DNA from: CAYZBM01 sp964476705
Lineage (GTDB): Bacteria > Pseudomonadota > Alphaproteobacteria > Rickettsiales > UBA6187
NCBI GenBank assembly: GCA_964476705.1
Contig: CAYZBM010000058.1
Coordinates: 1-14,165 of the forward strand
Direction of reading: 5' to 3'
Length of the DNA: 14,165 nucleotides
Part shown: piece after piece, positions 1 to 6,476 of the stretch
Position numbering within the stretch: the stretch's first letter is position 1
Layout of the letters: each line of letters opens with the position of its first letter
Program-made: the position numbers and the translations under genes
The notes under the pieces: generated by a model
Told to the model about the DNA's origin: nothing
The model's input: the letters and a program-made list of their open reading frames with translations, nothing else
Database searches by the model: none

Positions 1-35
1 TAAGATATTATTGTTTTATTGGATATTAATATTTT

Positions 36-995
36 TTAATGAGGTAGCCCTGCAGCAAACCCCAATCTTATAAATCCTGATAACCCCTTATCGCTTTTAT
101 TATTTTCTTTGTATAATTTTTTTTCACCAATTATATAAGTGCCTTTATTATGTTCCTTCAAAGGATTATCATCGCTATCGGTTGCAAATAGATCATCTGC
201 TTTTTTTGTATAATACCAACTACCTAAAGCAATCTTGCTATCATTATCCGCAGGCACATAACCTACCTCTCCAACAAGTAAAGCTCCATCAGCCCTATTA
301 ATATCAATATGTGTACCATGCGGACGATTAGGATTACCAGGAACAGCATCTAAAGCTGCAGCTTGAATATAAAGTTCTTTAGTTGCTTGGAATTTTACTC
401 TAGTAGCAACTGAGGTCGTAGGAAATATTGAAGGACCATTTTCTCCAGATTGCGACATATCAGTACCAATGCCATAAGTTGGATGTAAGAATAACAAACT
501 AGTATCAGTTACATAGAATTCTGAATTAAGATCATAAAGACCAACAAGTATAGATAATTTATCATCAAATAAATTTTGCTCTACCCAGGCTTGATAAAGT
601 TTAGCCGTAGTAGTTTCAACTTCAATATTATCAATACCTTGAGCACTACCAACTAAATCTTCATTAGGATTACCACCATTATTATTTAAAAGATGTAAAA
701 AAACTGTAGTCCCTTGAGAATTAAATAATTTCTCACCATCAATAGTTACCATAAGATCTAGATTATCAAAACCTCTAATTCCATTTTTTATACCACCTGA
801 TAAATTACTCATTACATCAAATTTATAAACAATATCAGTATTTATACCTTTATTAGCTAATTCATCCCGAAGTCCATTCCAATTACCAGTTAAAGAATTT
901 TGCTGATAATTAGACAAATCTTCAGCACTAGCTGGCAAAGCATTAAATACCAATATCAATCCTAGATAAAATATTTTAACCCTAGACATTTTCAT
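36..995 (-). CDS. OprB-family carbohydrate porin, C-terminally short
   Basis: The 319-aa product resembles carbohydrate-selective outer-membrane porins of the OprB family, which let sugars diffuse into the periplasm. A Sec signal peptide is clear: a positive N-terminus, a hydrophobic core at about residues 7-20 and a cleavage site after Ala-Ser-Ala (residue 24). The start of the mature protein (LTGNWNGLRDELANKGI) and the segment around residues 128-175 (AWVEQNLFDDKLSILVGLYD, then SEFY and FLHPTYG) are typical of the family. Family members are usually around 400 residues or more. This one stops at GFAAGLPH, roughly where further C-terminal strands should follow, and none of the three frames in the 35 remaining bases stays open to the window edge. 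It may therefore be truncated or decayed. A GGAG lies 14 bases before the chosen ATG, which is rather far. The upstream region carries Fur-type operators. The family call is good; functionality is uncertain. Confidence 0.8.
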   Translation of the reverse strand: MKMSRVKIFYLGLILVFNALPASAEDLSNYQQNSLTGNWNGLRDELANKGINTDIVYKFDVMSNLSGGIKNGIRGFDNLDLMVTIDGEKLFNSQGTTVFLHLLNNNGGNPNEDLVGSAQGIDNIEVETTTAKLYQAWVEQNLFDDKLSILVGLYDLNSEFYVTDTSLLFLHPTYGIGTDMSQSGENGPSIFPTTSVATRVKFQATKELYIQAAALDAVPGNPNRPHGTHIDINRADGALLVGEVGYVPADNDSKIALGSWYYTKKADDLFATDSDDNPLKEHNKGTYIIGEKKLYKENNKSDKGLSGFIRLGFAAGLPH

Positions 996-1015
996 AAATT
1001 TATTCTTATCTCCAA

Positions 1016-1066
1016 TTGATAATCATTCTTAATTGCATTGATAACGATTCTCAATATCAATTGCAA
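1016..1066 (-). promoter_or_regulatory. Tandem Fur-type operator over the porin promoter
   Basis: Read on the porin strand, the upstream box TGAGAATCGTTATCA (1039-1053) matches the 7-1-7 Fur consensus TGATAATnATTATCA at all but two positions, and it lies inside a longer TTGATA...TATCAA dyad (1038-1060). A second, weaker box (about 1017-1031) follows closer to the gene. A plausible core promoter, TTGCAA (1061-1066), 17 bp, TATCAA (1038-1043), is covered by the first box, so a bound repressor would block RNA polymerase. Iron-responsive control of the porin is inferred from this overlap. Confidence 0.7.
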
Positions 1067-1141
1067 GAACTATTTTATAATTTTTTAATTTGTACTAAAT
1101 TTGAAATCAGCAATCTATTTTTATGAATGATCTTTTTATCC

Positions 1142-1170
1142 TTGCTTTTCACCTAAACTGTGCTTATAAG
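1142..1170 (+). promoter_or_regulatory. Likely promoter of the initiator tRNA gene
   Basis: TTGCTT (1142-1147) and TATAAG (1165-1170) are separated by 17 bp and lie about 48 bp upstream of the tRNA 5' end. The -10 matches the sigma-70 consensus at 5 of 6 positions and the -35 at 3 of 6. Spacing and position fit, but no other evidence was available. Confidence 0.4.
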
Positions 1171-1217
1171 GCTGTTAGCAAATAAACTATATCGCTCATA
1201 GAGCATATATTTTTCGA

Positions 1218-1293
<76 letters not shown>

Positions 1294-1294
<1 letters not shown>

Positions 1295-1371
1295 TCCGCC
1301 TTCGCTACGCTTCGGCGCGACGAGCGGAGCGAGAAGCACAGAAGCGAGATAAGCGGATGTCGCGTCGTAGC
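1294..1371 (+). repeat. GC-rich palindromic block abutting the tRNA
   Basis: Directly after the tRNA CCA comes a strikingly GC-rich stretch in otherwise AT-rich DNA. It contains nested inverted repeats: ATCCGC (1294-1299) with GCGGAT (1353-1358), CTACG (1305-1309) with CGTAG (1366-1370), CGCGAC (1316-1321) with GTCGCG (1359-1364), and GCTTC (1309-1313) with GAAGC (1332-1336 or 1341-1345). Some of these pairings exclude each other, so alternative folds exist. It looks like a dispersed palindromic repeat; a role in tRNA 3' processing or termination is possible. There is no strong T-run after it. Confidence 0.55.
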
Positions 1372-1681
1372 TACTTTATCAATTTCAAATCTTTCAAGTA
1401 AGCTACTTAATTACCAGTTATAATAATATTCAAAGTTTTGCGAGCATAGACGGAATGGCTTACGCCGGACGCAGTACAAGTAAACACAAGAACTCGAAGT
1501 TATACGAAAGCATTCATAATTAGACTAACCAACTTACAATAAAAATTACTTAAACTTAACTATTTCCTTTCTTTCTCAAATTTTATAGCCAAAGACAAAA
1601 TAATTCTTGTAAGCTCTTGTAATTTACAATATTTTGCACTCTTATACTATTTAACAATAATATTAAACATTAGAGAAAAAT
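1372..1681. other. Intergenic stretch without a recognisable gene
   Basis: No convincing ORF or RNA gene is visible. The segment at about 1439-1480 is richer in G and C than its surroundings and carries a small GGC-TTAC-GCC hairpin; it may be a decayed piece of a repeat like the block beside the tRNA. The remainder is AT-rich and must contain the promoter of the following lipoprotein gene. A TATACT just upstream of that gene is a possible -10, but no matching -35 at normal spacing was found. Confidence 0.5.
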
Positions 1682-2077
1682 ATGAAAAGAATTATTTTAA
1701 CTACAACTTTAATTGCCTTTATTGCATCTTGCGCATCAATAACTGGACCAGGAAATCAAACCGTAAAAATTACTACTGTACCTGAAGGGGCTGATGTAAC
1801 TGTTGATGGGCAAATTAAAACCTCACCTGTAGTTATAACTTTAAAAGGTGCATCTGCTTATCCAATAATTGCTAAAAAAGATGGTTACAAAGATGGTTAT
1901 GGCAAGGTAAATAGTAAAGTTCGTATACTTCCAGCAATTGTTGGTAATATATTTAACTTAACTGGTGTTATTGGAATGGCAGTTGACTTCTTTGCAACTG
2001 GTGCTGCTTATAAATTAGATCAAGAAGTTAATATTGATATGACACAAAATACTTCAACTAATGTTAATCCAAAATAA
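1682..2077 (+). CDS. Small lipoprotein with a PEGA-like domain
   Basis: The 131-aa product begins with a lipoprotein signal: MKR, a hydrophobic stretch and the lipobox IASC with Cys17 as the acylated residue. Residues 27-70 (VKITTVPEGADVTVDG, then TSP, then KDGYKDG) read as a PEGA domain, a small beta-sandwich unit common in bacterial surface and envelope proteins. A glycine-rich hydrophobic segment follows at about 85-110 (IVGNIFNLTGVIGMAVDFF), and the tail is polar with Asn and Thr. It should be a membrane-anchored envelope protein; a precise function cannot be assigned. The start is the first ATG, preceded by a weak AGAGA. It is probably a single-gene unit because a strong terminator follows within 30 bp. 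Confidence 0.8.
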   Translation: MKRIILTTTLIAFIASCASITGPGNQTVKITTVPEGADVTVDGQIKTSPVVITLKGASAYPIIAKKDGYKDGYGKVNSKVRILPAIVGNIFNLTGVIGMAVDFFATGAAYKLDQEVNIDMTQNTSTNVNPK

Positions 2078-2103
2078 TTAATTTATTTTTAAAAACAGAA
2101 TAG

Positions 2104-2134
2104 AAAGCCCGTTAATTTACGGGCTTTTTATTTT
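2104..2134 (+). terminator. Rho-independent terminator of the lipoprotein gene
   Basis: A 9-bp stem, AAAGCCCGT (2104-2112) with ACGGGCTTT (2119-2127), closes a 6-nt loop and is followed by a T-rich tract. It starts 26 bp after the lipoprotein stop codon. This is a textbook intrinsic terminator. Confidence 0.92.
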
Positions 2135-2136
2135 AG

Positions 2137-2285
2137 ATCATAGTACCCCACACTTTTTAAACTTTCGCTTCTTTTGTGTATTTCCACACCCCTTCCATCA
2201 TCCCGTCCACGATCAAGTCGTGGATGACGCTGTTGGAGAATTTCATAAGAAAACAGCACTTCAAAAAAGTGTGGGGTACTATGAT
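2137..2285. repeat. 149-bp palindromic element with perfect 22-bp inverted ends
   Basis: Positions 2137-2158 and 2264-2285 are perfect inverted repeats of 22 bp (outer sequence ATCATAGTACCCCACAC). Inside lie two further hairpins: TCCACGA (2206-2212) with TCGTGGA (2218-2224) around TCAAG, and GCTGTT (2229-2234) with AACAGC (2252-2257). The inner CCACGA/TCGTGG motif followed by GATGACG resembles intergenic repeats that are frequent in Rickettsiales genomes. It has no coding capacity, so it looks like a MITE or palindromic repeat. No clear target duplication is seen; only loosely placed TTTA flanks both sides. It separates the lipoprotein and TolC-like genes. Confidence 0.8.
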
Positions 2286-2399
2286 TTTACAGTCAATCAT
2301 TTCTTAATCTACTATATATAACCAGAAATCTTAAAATTCCACAAAGGCATTTAGATTTGCTACTTGTTCTTGAAGCTTCATATCTCTATATTAAAATAT

Positions 2400-2410
2400 G
2401 GAGGTTTTTA
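2400..2410 (+). promoter_or_regulatory. Strong Shine-Dalgarno fixing the TolC-like start
   Basis: GGAGG at 2400-2404 is followed by a 6-nt spacer and ATG at 2411. An in-frame TTG at 2357 would add 18 residues but has no ribosome binding site and would bury the signal peptide, so 2411 is preferred. Confidence 0.85.
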
Positions 2411-3526
2411 ATGGCTAAAATATTTTTTTATTTTTTTATTTTGATAACATTTTGCACTACTACTGTTTGGGCTAAAGCAAAAACAGCTAGAAATCCTGTG
2501 ATATCTATAACTTTAAGTCAAGCACAGGAAATTGCCTTAAAATATTATTCAGAAACAGAAAATAATAATTTACAAATAAAAAATCTTGATTTTGATGATC
2601 AAAATAACCTCCCAAAAATAATAAAAAATGTCGCACAAGTATCCGCAGGTGATGCTACTCGTATAAAAAGTAACGGTAAAGATATAAAAGACCCAGTAGT
2701 TATTGATCAAGCTTCAACTGGAATTTCAGCAAAACTCACCCTCACCGACTTTGGTCAAAGAAGTAAAAAACTAGAGTCCCAAGAAGCTACCCTAACTGCA
2801 GAGCAAGAAAATTTACGCCATCAGCGTGAGAAAATAATTTTAAATGTTAGCACTGCTTATTTAAATGCTTTAAGAGCTAAAGCTTTAATAAATATTAATA
2901 AAAATAATATCCAAGCAAAAAAAAATTTAAGCTATAATATGAAATTATTAGCAAAAATGATAGGATACAAAGAAGATCAGCCATTTTTTCTCACAGAAGT
3001 TTTACCTCCTCCTTTACCCAAAACTAACCCTGAAGATTTTATATCCCAAGCTCTAAAAGAAAATTCACAATTACAATCTGTAGAATCCAATGCAGAAGCT
3101 GCCAAAAAAAATTATGAAGCGGTAAAAGCTGAAAATTATCCAACATTAAATGCTATTTTATACACTGGAAAAGTTTCAGTTCATGAAGTAGGAAAAATTA
3201 ATGATAGTTATTCAGCAGCCGGAATTAATCTAAAAATTCCAATCTTTACTGGTGGCAGCATTATAGATAAAAATAGAAAAGCCAAATTAAAGGCCAAAAG
3301 TTACTCGCGCGAAGTAGCCGCAAACCAAAAAATTATTATTCATAACGTAGAAGAAGCATATCATAAAGTTCAAACCACTTATCAAAATATGGCTTTAAGC
3401 CAAAATATCTTAGCTCATACCAGAAGTAATAAAACTAACGCCAAGATAAATAATATCAATGCCACCTATGATTATATAATTGCATTGGCTAATTTAAGGT
3501 CAATTGTTGGGGCTGGTGTTGAATAA
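2411..3526 (+). CDS. TolC-like outer-membrane efflux protein, unusually short
   Basis: The 371-aa product (start at 2411) carries a signal peptide, with likely cleavage after Val-Trp-Ala21, and the two-repeat architecture of TolC-type outer-membrane efflux channels. Repeat 1 contains STAYLNALRAKAL (147-159) and ends YNMKLLAKMIGY (175-186). Repeat 2 contains the strand motif IPIFTGG (276-282) and ends YDYIIALANLRSIVG (353-367). Compared by eye with E. coli TolC, about 39 residues are missing in repeat 1 and about 24 in repeat 2. In each case the gap removes the periplasmic-tip segment that reads VGLVAITDV or VGTRTIVDV in E. coli. Most of the C-terminal tail beyond the barrel is also absent. 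Such channels normally join an inner-membrane pump through an adaptor, but no adaptor or pump gene is adjacent. It may be a tip-less variant or a decaying gene. Confidence 0.85.
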   Translation: MAKIFFYFFILITFCTTTVWAKAKTARNPVISITLSQAQEIALKYYSETENNNLQIKNLDFDDQNNLPKIIKNVAQVSAGDATRIKSNGKDIKDPVVIDQASTGISAKLTLTDFGQRSKKLESQEATLTAEQENLRHQREKIILNVSTAYLNALRAKALININKNNIQAKKNLSYNMKLLAKMIGYKEDQPFFLTEVLPPPLPKTNPEDFISQALKENSQLQSVESNAEAAKKNYEAVKAENYPTLNAILYTGKVSVHEVGKINDSYSAAGINLKIPIFTGGSIIDKNRKAKLKAKSYSREVAANQKIIIHNVEEAYHKVQTTYQNMALSQNILAHTRSNKTNAKINNINATYDYIIALANLRSIVGAGVE

Positions 3527-3642
3527 TAAAGTTTATACAGTAAACAATTACTAATCATTTGGTAGTTGAAATTTAGAACTTAGTAATATAAATATAGCAA
3601 CGCAATCAATTGAAATATTAACATTATCTAAAGAGCTAAAAA

Positions 3643-4797
3643 ATGCCAAAATTAGAAACTGGAAATTCTTATCAAACTCTACCAATAATCGATAATGGTA
3701 GTAAATCTGCAAATCTTTATGATGGAGGATACACTGATACCACCTCACTAGAAGAAATTAGAGCTATGGAAAAGGATGCAACTACCACAATTAATTGCTT
3801 AGCAACTACTACTGCCTCTCAAGGTGAAGCTATGATTTGGGATAAGGATGCTTATGTTTTCCATGATGATGGCAGCGCTACATTAATAAAAGAAGGAGAA
3901 AATATAGGATTTGGTGAAGCACATTTTTGTGCATTCAAAGCTCAAACCGAACGTGACTTTAAAGAACTAGATAATTTAAGTAATTTAAGATACCAAATTG
4001 AACATGCAGCTTTTTGCCCTGAAGGTGAGTCTATAAGCGCCAGATGGAAAGGCGAAGTACAAATGATGAAACTTCATACTCTTAGCCACCAAGAAGAAAA
4101 AGCTGGTAAATTATTTGATTTATTTGGGAAAGCAGTAAATTTTTGGTATTTTTCAGCACCAGATGCAAAAAACGCTCAATATTCAGGGACGTCCCCAGAA
4201 GGTAAAGAATATATAGAGAAAATACAAGCACAAATGAGCAAAGATGAAAAAAGATTTAATTCTCGTATCACAGAAAAAGACATTGTTTTTGTTTCGAATC
4301 AACCATTTAAGGTTAAGTCTATAACTTTCTTGGGTAATGAATCTAATTTTGAGACTGCCGGAGAAAATACCAGACACTGGCATTCCCATGCCATAATAGA
4401 GAGAGATGATAAAACTTTAGGCGGGGGACATATTGACTGCACTTATAATCTTACCAATGTTTCTCTAGAAGTACAAAGAATGGAAAGAGATTTTTATCGT
4501 TCTTCTCCTGATGCAGAGTTTACAGAAGCAGCTGGTAGATATAATATTGGGTTAAAAATAGCAAAAGAAGCCTGCCCAAATAAAAATCTTGATGTCCAAA
4601 GAGCAATTGCTCAACAATTTGTTAATCCCACAAGTTTTCAAAATAGAACAAAACCTCTGCATACTTATGATTTCCCTGCATTTGACACGGTTATTAGAAA
4701 TCTAGAAGAACTTGCTAAAAGAAAAGAGACATTAATCACAGAGGTTAGCAATGCTGTTGCTTTAAAAGATACTTTAGTTAAATCTATTTGCAAATAG
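3643..4797 (+). CDS. Hypothetical 384-aa protein, family not recognised
   Basis: I do not recognise this protein. It has no signal peptide or membrane segment, is mixed polar with many Glu, Lys and Asp, and is likely soluble. Visible features are a Thr-rich N-terminal patch (about residues 31-58), a histidine cluster HWHSH at 235-239 followed by GGGHIDC at 250-255 that could form a metal site, and a Lys/Glu-rich helical C-terminus (about 350-384). Translation starts at an ATG preceded by AAAGAG at suitable distance, and a strong terminator follows the stop, so it looks like an expressed single-gene unit. Codon use and base composition match the neighbours. A secreted effector is conceivable in a host-associated bacterium, but nothing in the sequence proves it. 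Confidence 0.75.
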   Translation: MPKLETGNSYQTLPIIDNGSKSANLYDGGYTDTTSLEEIRAMEKDATTTINCLATTTASQGEAMIWDKDAYVFHDDGSATLIKEGENIGFGEAHFCAFKAQTERDFKELDNLSNLRYQIEHAAFCPEGESISARWKGEVQMMKLHTLSHQEEKAGKLFDLFGKAVNFWYFSAPDAKNAQYSGTSPEGKEYIEKIQAQMSKDEKRFNSRITEKDIVFVSNQPFKVKSITFLGNESNFETAGENTRHWHSHAIIERDDKTLGGGHIDCTYNLTNVSLEVQRMERDFYRSSPDAEFTEAAGRYNIGLKIAKEACPNKNLDVQRAIAQQFVNPTSFQNRTKPLHTYDFPAFDTVIRNLEELAKRKETLITEVSNAVALKDTLVKSICK

Positions 4798-4820
4798 ATT
4801 GTAATGATTTTATATTTTAT

Positions 4821-4856
4821 AGGCCATAATCTAAAATTTAGGTTATGGCCTTTTTA
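4821..4856 (+). terminator. Intrinsic terminator after the 384-aa gene
   Basis: AGGCCATAATCTAA (4821-4834) pairs with TTAGGTTATGGCCT (4838-4851), with one T:G wobble and a 3-nt loop, and the stem runs into TTTTT (4851-4855). Fourteen pairs and a T-run make this a strong terminator. It separates the unknown gene from the acetyltransferase that follows. Confidence 0.92.
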
Positions 4857-4901
4857 GGCTAAAATTATATTTATCCTTATAAATCTAGTATATCTAAACT
4901 C

Positions 4902-5474
4902 ATGCTAAAAAATCTTCCCCTCATAACTACTACACGCTGTATATTACGTTTACCCACAATTAAGGAAGCTATGTTAATGGCTGATTTTGCTAACCAAAAT
5001 AAAAGCCATTTATCTTTATGGGAAGCATTACAAAATTCTAGTTATTACACTGAAAATTACTGGCTAAATAAAATATTAGCAATTAATGAGGATTTTTTAA
5101 ATGATAAATCTTGCAGCTTAAATATTTATCTAAAAGAAAATAGTCAGCTTATTGGTATGGTTAATTTTACAAATTTTATTAGAGGCTGTTTTCACTCTTG
5201 TTTTCTGGGCTTTAAAATTGCAAGCAACTTACAAAATAAAGGTTTAATGACCGAAAGTATAAAAGCCGCAATTATTTATGTTTTTGAAGATTTAAATTTA
5301 CATCGAATTTCAGCTAATTATATGCCCCATAATATAGCCAGTGCAAGAGTTCTTGAAAAATGTGGTTTTATAAAAGAAGGAATCGCCAAAGATTATTTAT
5401 ACATAAATAACAAATGGGAAGAGCATATTCTTACTAGCTTACTTAATGAGAGATGGGTAGATAGATCAGTTTAA
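4902..5474 (+). CDS. rimJ: RimJ-type GNAT N-acetyltransferase
   Basis: The 190-aa protein is a GNAT-fold acetyltransferase of the RimJ/RimL type, which acetylates protein N-termini (classically ribosomal protein S5 in E. coli) using acetyl-CoA. Family landmarks are the N-terminal strand ITTTRCILRLP (8-18), a region resembling RimJ around NKSHLSLWE (33-41), the acetyl-CoA-binding loop QNKGLMTE (111-118), and the C-terminal motif NIASARVLEKCGFIKEG (144-160). The length is normal for the family. No good Shine-Dalgarno precedes the ATG, but the N-terminus aligns well with the family. It lies behind a terminator, so it needs its own promoter in the 46 bp before it. It converges with the downstream nuclease gene. 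The exact substrate is not certain. Confidence 0.85.
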   Translation: MLKNLPLITTTRCILRLPTIKEAMLMADFANQNKSHLSLWEALQNSSYYTENYWLNKILAINEDFLNDKSCSLNIYLKENSQLIGMVNFTNFIRGCFHSCFLGFKIASNLQNKGLMTESIKAAIIYVFEDLNLHRISANYMPHNIASARVLEKCGFIKEGIAKDYLYINNKWEEHILTSLLNERWVDRSV

Positions 5475-5499
5475 AAAGCTTGGGGGACTATGTTTATGT

Positions 5500-6396
5500 T
5501 TATAATTTCTCTATCTCCGAAATTGACAAACCCGTTGCCTTAGCAATTTTCTTAATAGATATTTTGCTTTTAAGGAGATTTTTAGCAATTTTTAGAGCCT
5601 TCTTTTTTTCGCCTTCCTTTATTCCTTCTTCTTTACCTATTTTTATTCCATCTATTAAGCCACTTTGAGTTGCTGAATAAATAAGACTATTATCAAGACT
5701 CAAGTTTCGCATATCAATTTCATAATCAATACGCTGATCTTCACTTAAGCGTAGAACATTTAATTTATCGTTAGCTTCTTTTATACCTTTAGCTTTAAAA
5801 CTTGATTTAATACTGGAATTTTTTAAAAAATAGATCCATTCATCTATTTTATCATTAATTTTATTATTATAATTATCAACCCTAATTAAATAATATTCAG
5901 GAAAGATAGATTCTATATTGCTAATTCCTTTATTTAGATAAATACTTTTCTCTTTCTCGTTTAGTTCTAATATATCTTTTTTATGAATACCTTTAAAATT
6001 AGTTGTTCCTTTATAAAGATAATCAGTTCCTTGTCCCATATCAAAATAAACAATATTTACACTAATTATTTTAGCTATATTTATGTATTTATCACCAGAT
6101 TCGATACTTTCAGTAACTACCTTAGATGTGCCATATAACATCCGACTTAAAAAATCTAACTCTTGATAGCATTGAATTTCGATGATTATATATTCATGAT
6201 TGTTATTCTTTACTAATAAATCTACGCGATTAGATTTATCGTTTTTGTGAGTTTTATTTGACTCACTTTCTAAAATTTCTTCAATAAATATATCTTGATT
6301 AATTAATTCTGATAAAAAACCTTCAAGCACCACAAAATCTGCTTTATTTCTTAGCAGATATTTTATTGCCCAATCAAATCTGACAAATTTTGACAT
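5500..6396 (-). CDS. Rpn-family PD-(D/E)XK nuclease (putative transposase type)
   Basis: The 298-aa product belongs to the Rpn family of recombination-promoting nucleases, historically annotated as putative transposases. The N-terminal FDWAIKYLL (7-15) and the nuclease core RVDL (Asp59) followed by EIQ (Glu73, Gln75) fit a PD-(D/E)XK active site. The C-terminal tail is typical: GLIDGIKIGKEEGIKEGEKK (246-265), then a helical segment with ISIKKIAKATGLSISEIEKL. Known members cut DNA and promote RecA-independent recombination, and some contain an internal start that makes a small antitoxin-like product; Met229 here is a candidate. The start is supported by AAAGGA nine bases before ATG. The gene looks intact. 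It may share a transcript with upstream mgtA, although a possible own promoter is present. Confidence 0.88.
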   Translation of the reverse strand: MSKFVRFDWAIKYLLRNKADFVVLEGFLSELINQDIFIEEILESESNKTHKNDKSNRVDLLVKNNNHEYIIIEIQCYQELDFLSRMLYGTSKVVTESIESGDKYINIAKIISVNIVYFDMGQGTDYLYKGTTNFKGIHKKDILELNEKEKSIYLNKGISNIESIFPEYYLIRVDNYNNKINDKIDEWIYFLKNSSIKSSFKAKGIKEANDKLNVLRLSEDQRIDYEIDMRNLSLDNSLIYSATQSGLIDGIKIGKEEGIKEGEKKKALKIAKNLLKSKISIKKIAKATGLSISEIEKL

Positions 6397-6425
6397 ATGT
6401 TACATTCCTTTAATAATAGGATGTA

Positions 6426-6454
6426 TATATAATATAAAAGCTAATATATTGCAA
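6426..6454 (-). promoter_or_regulatory. Possible promoter of the Rpn nuclease gene
   Basis: On the minus strand TTGCAA (6449-6454), a 17-bp spacer and TATATA (6426-6431) form a weak sigma-70-like promoter about 30 bp before the start codon. Each hexamer matches 4 of 6. In DNA this AT-rich, chance matches are frequent. Confidence 0.35.
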
Positions 6455-6476
6455 CCAAAAAAACATTACACCAAAC

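Noticed and set aside
2357..2410. Upstream TTG start for the TolC-like gene
   Set aside because: It has no ribosome binding site and would place 18 residues before a clear signal peptide, while ATG 2411 has GGAGG at ideal spacing.
3551..4389. 65-aa and 68-aa ORFs on the minus strand
   Set aside because: They run antisense to the 384-aa gene and its leader and lack start signals.
5480..5668. 62-aa ORF after the RimJ gene
   Set aside because: It is the antisense of the conserved C-terminal tail of the Rpn nuclease and has no start signal.
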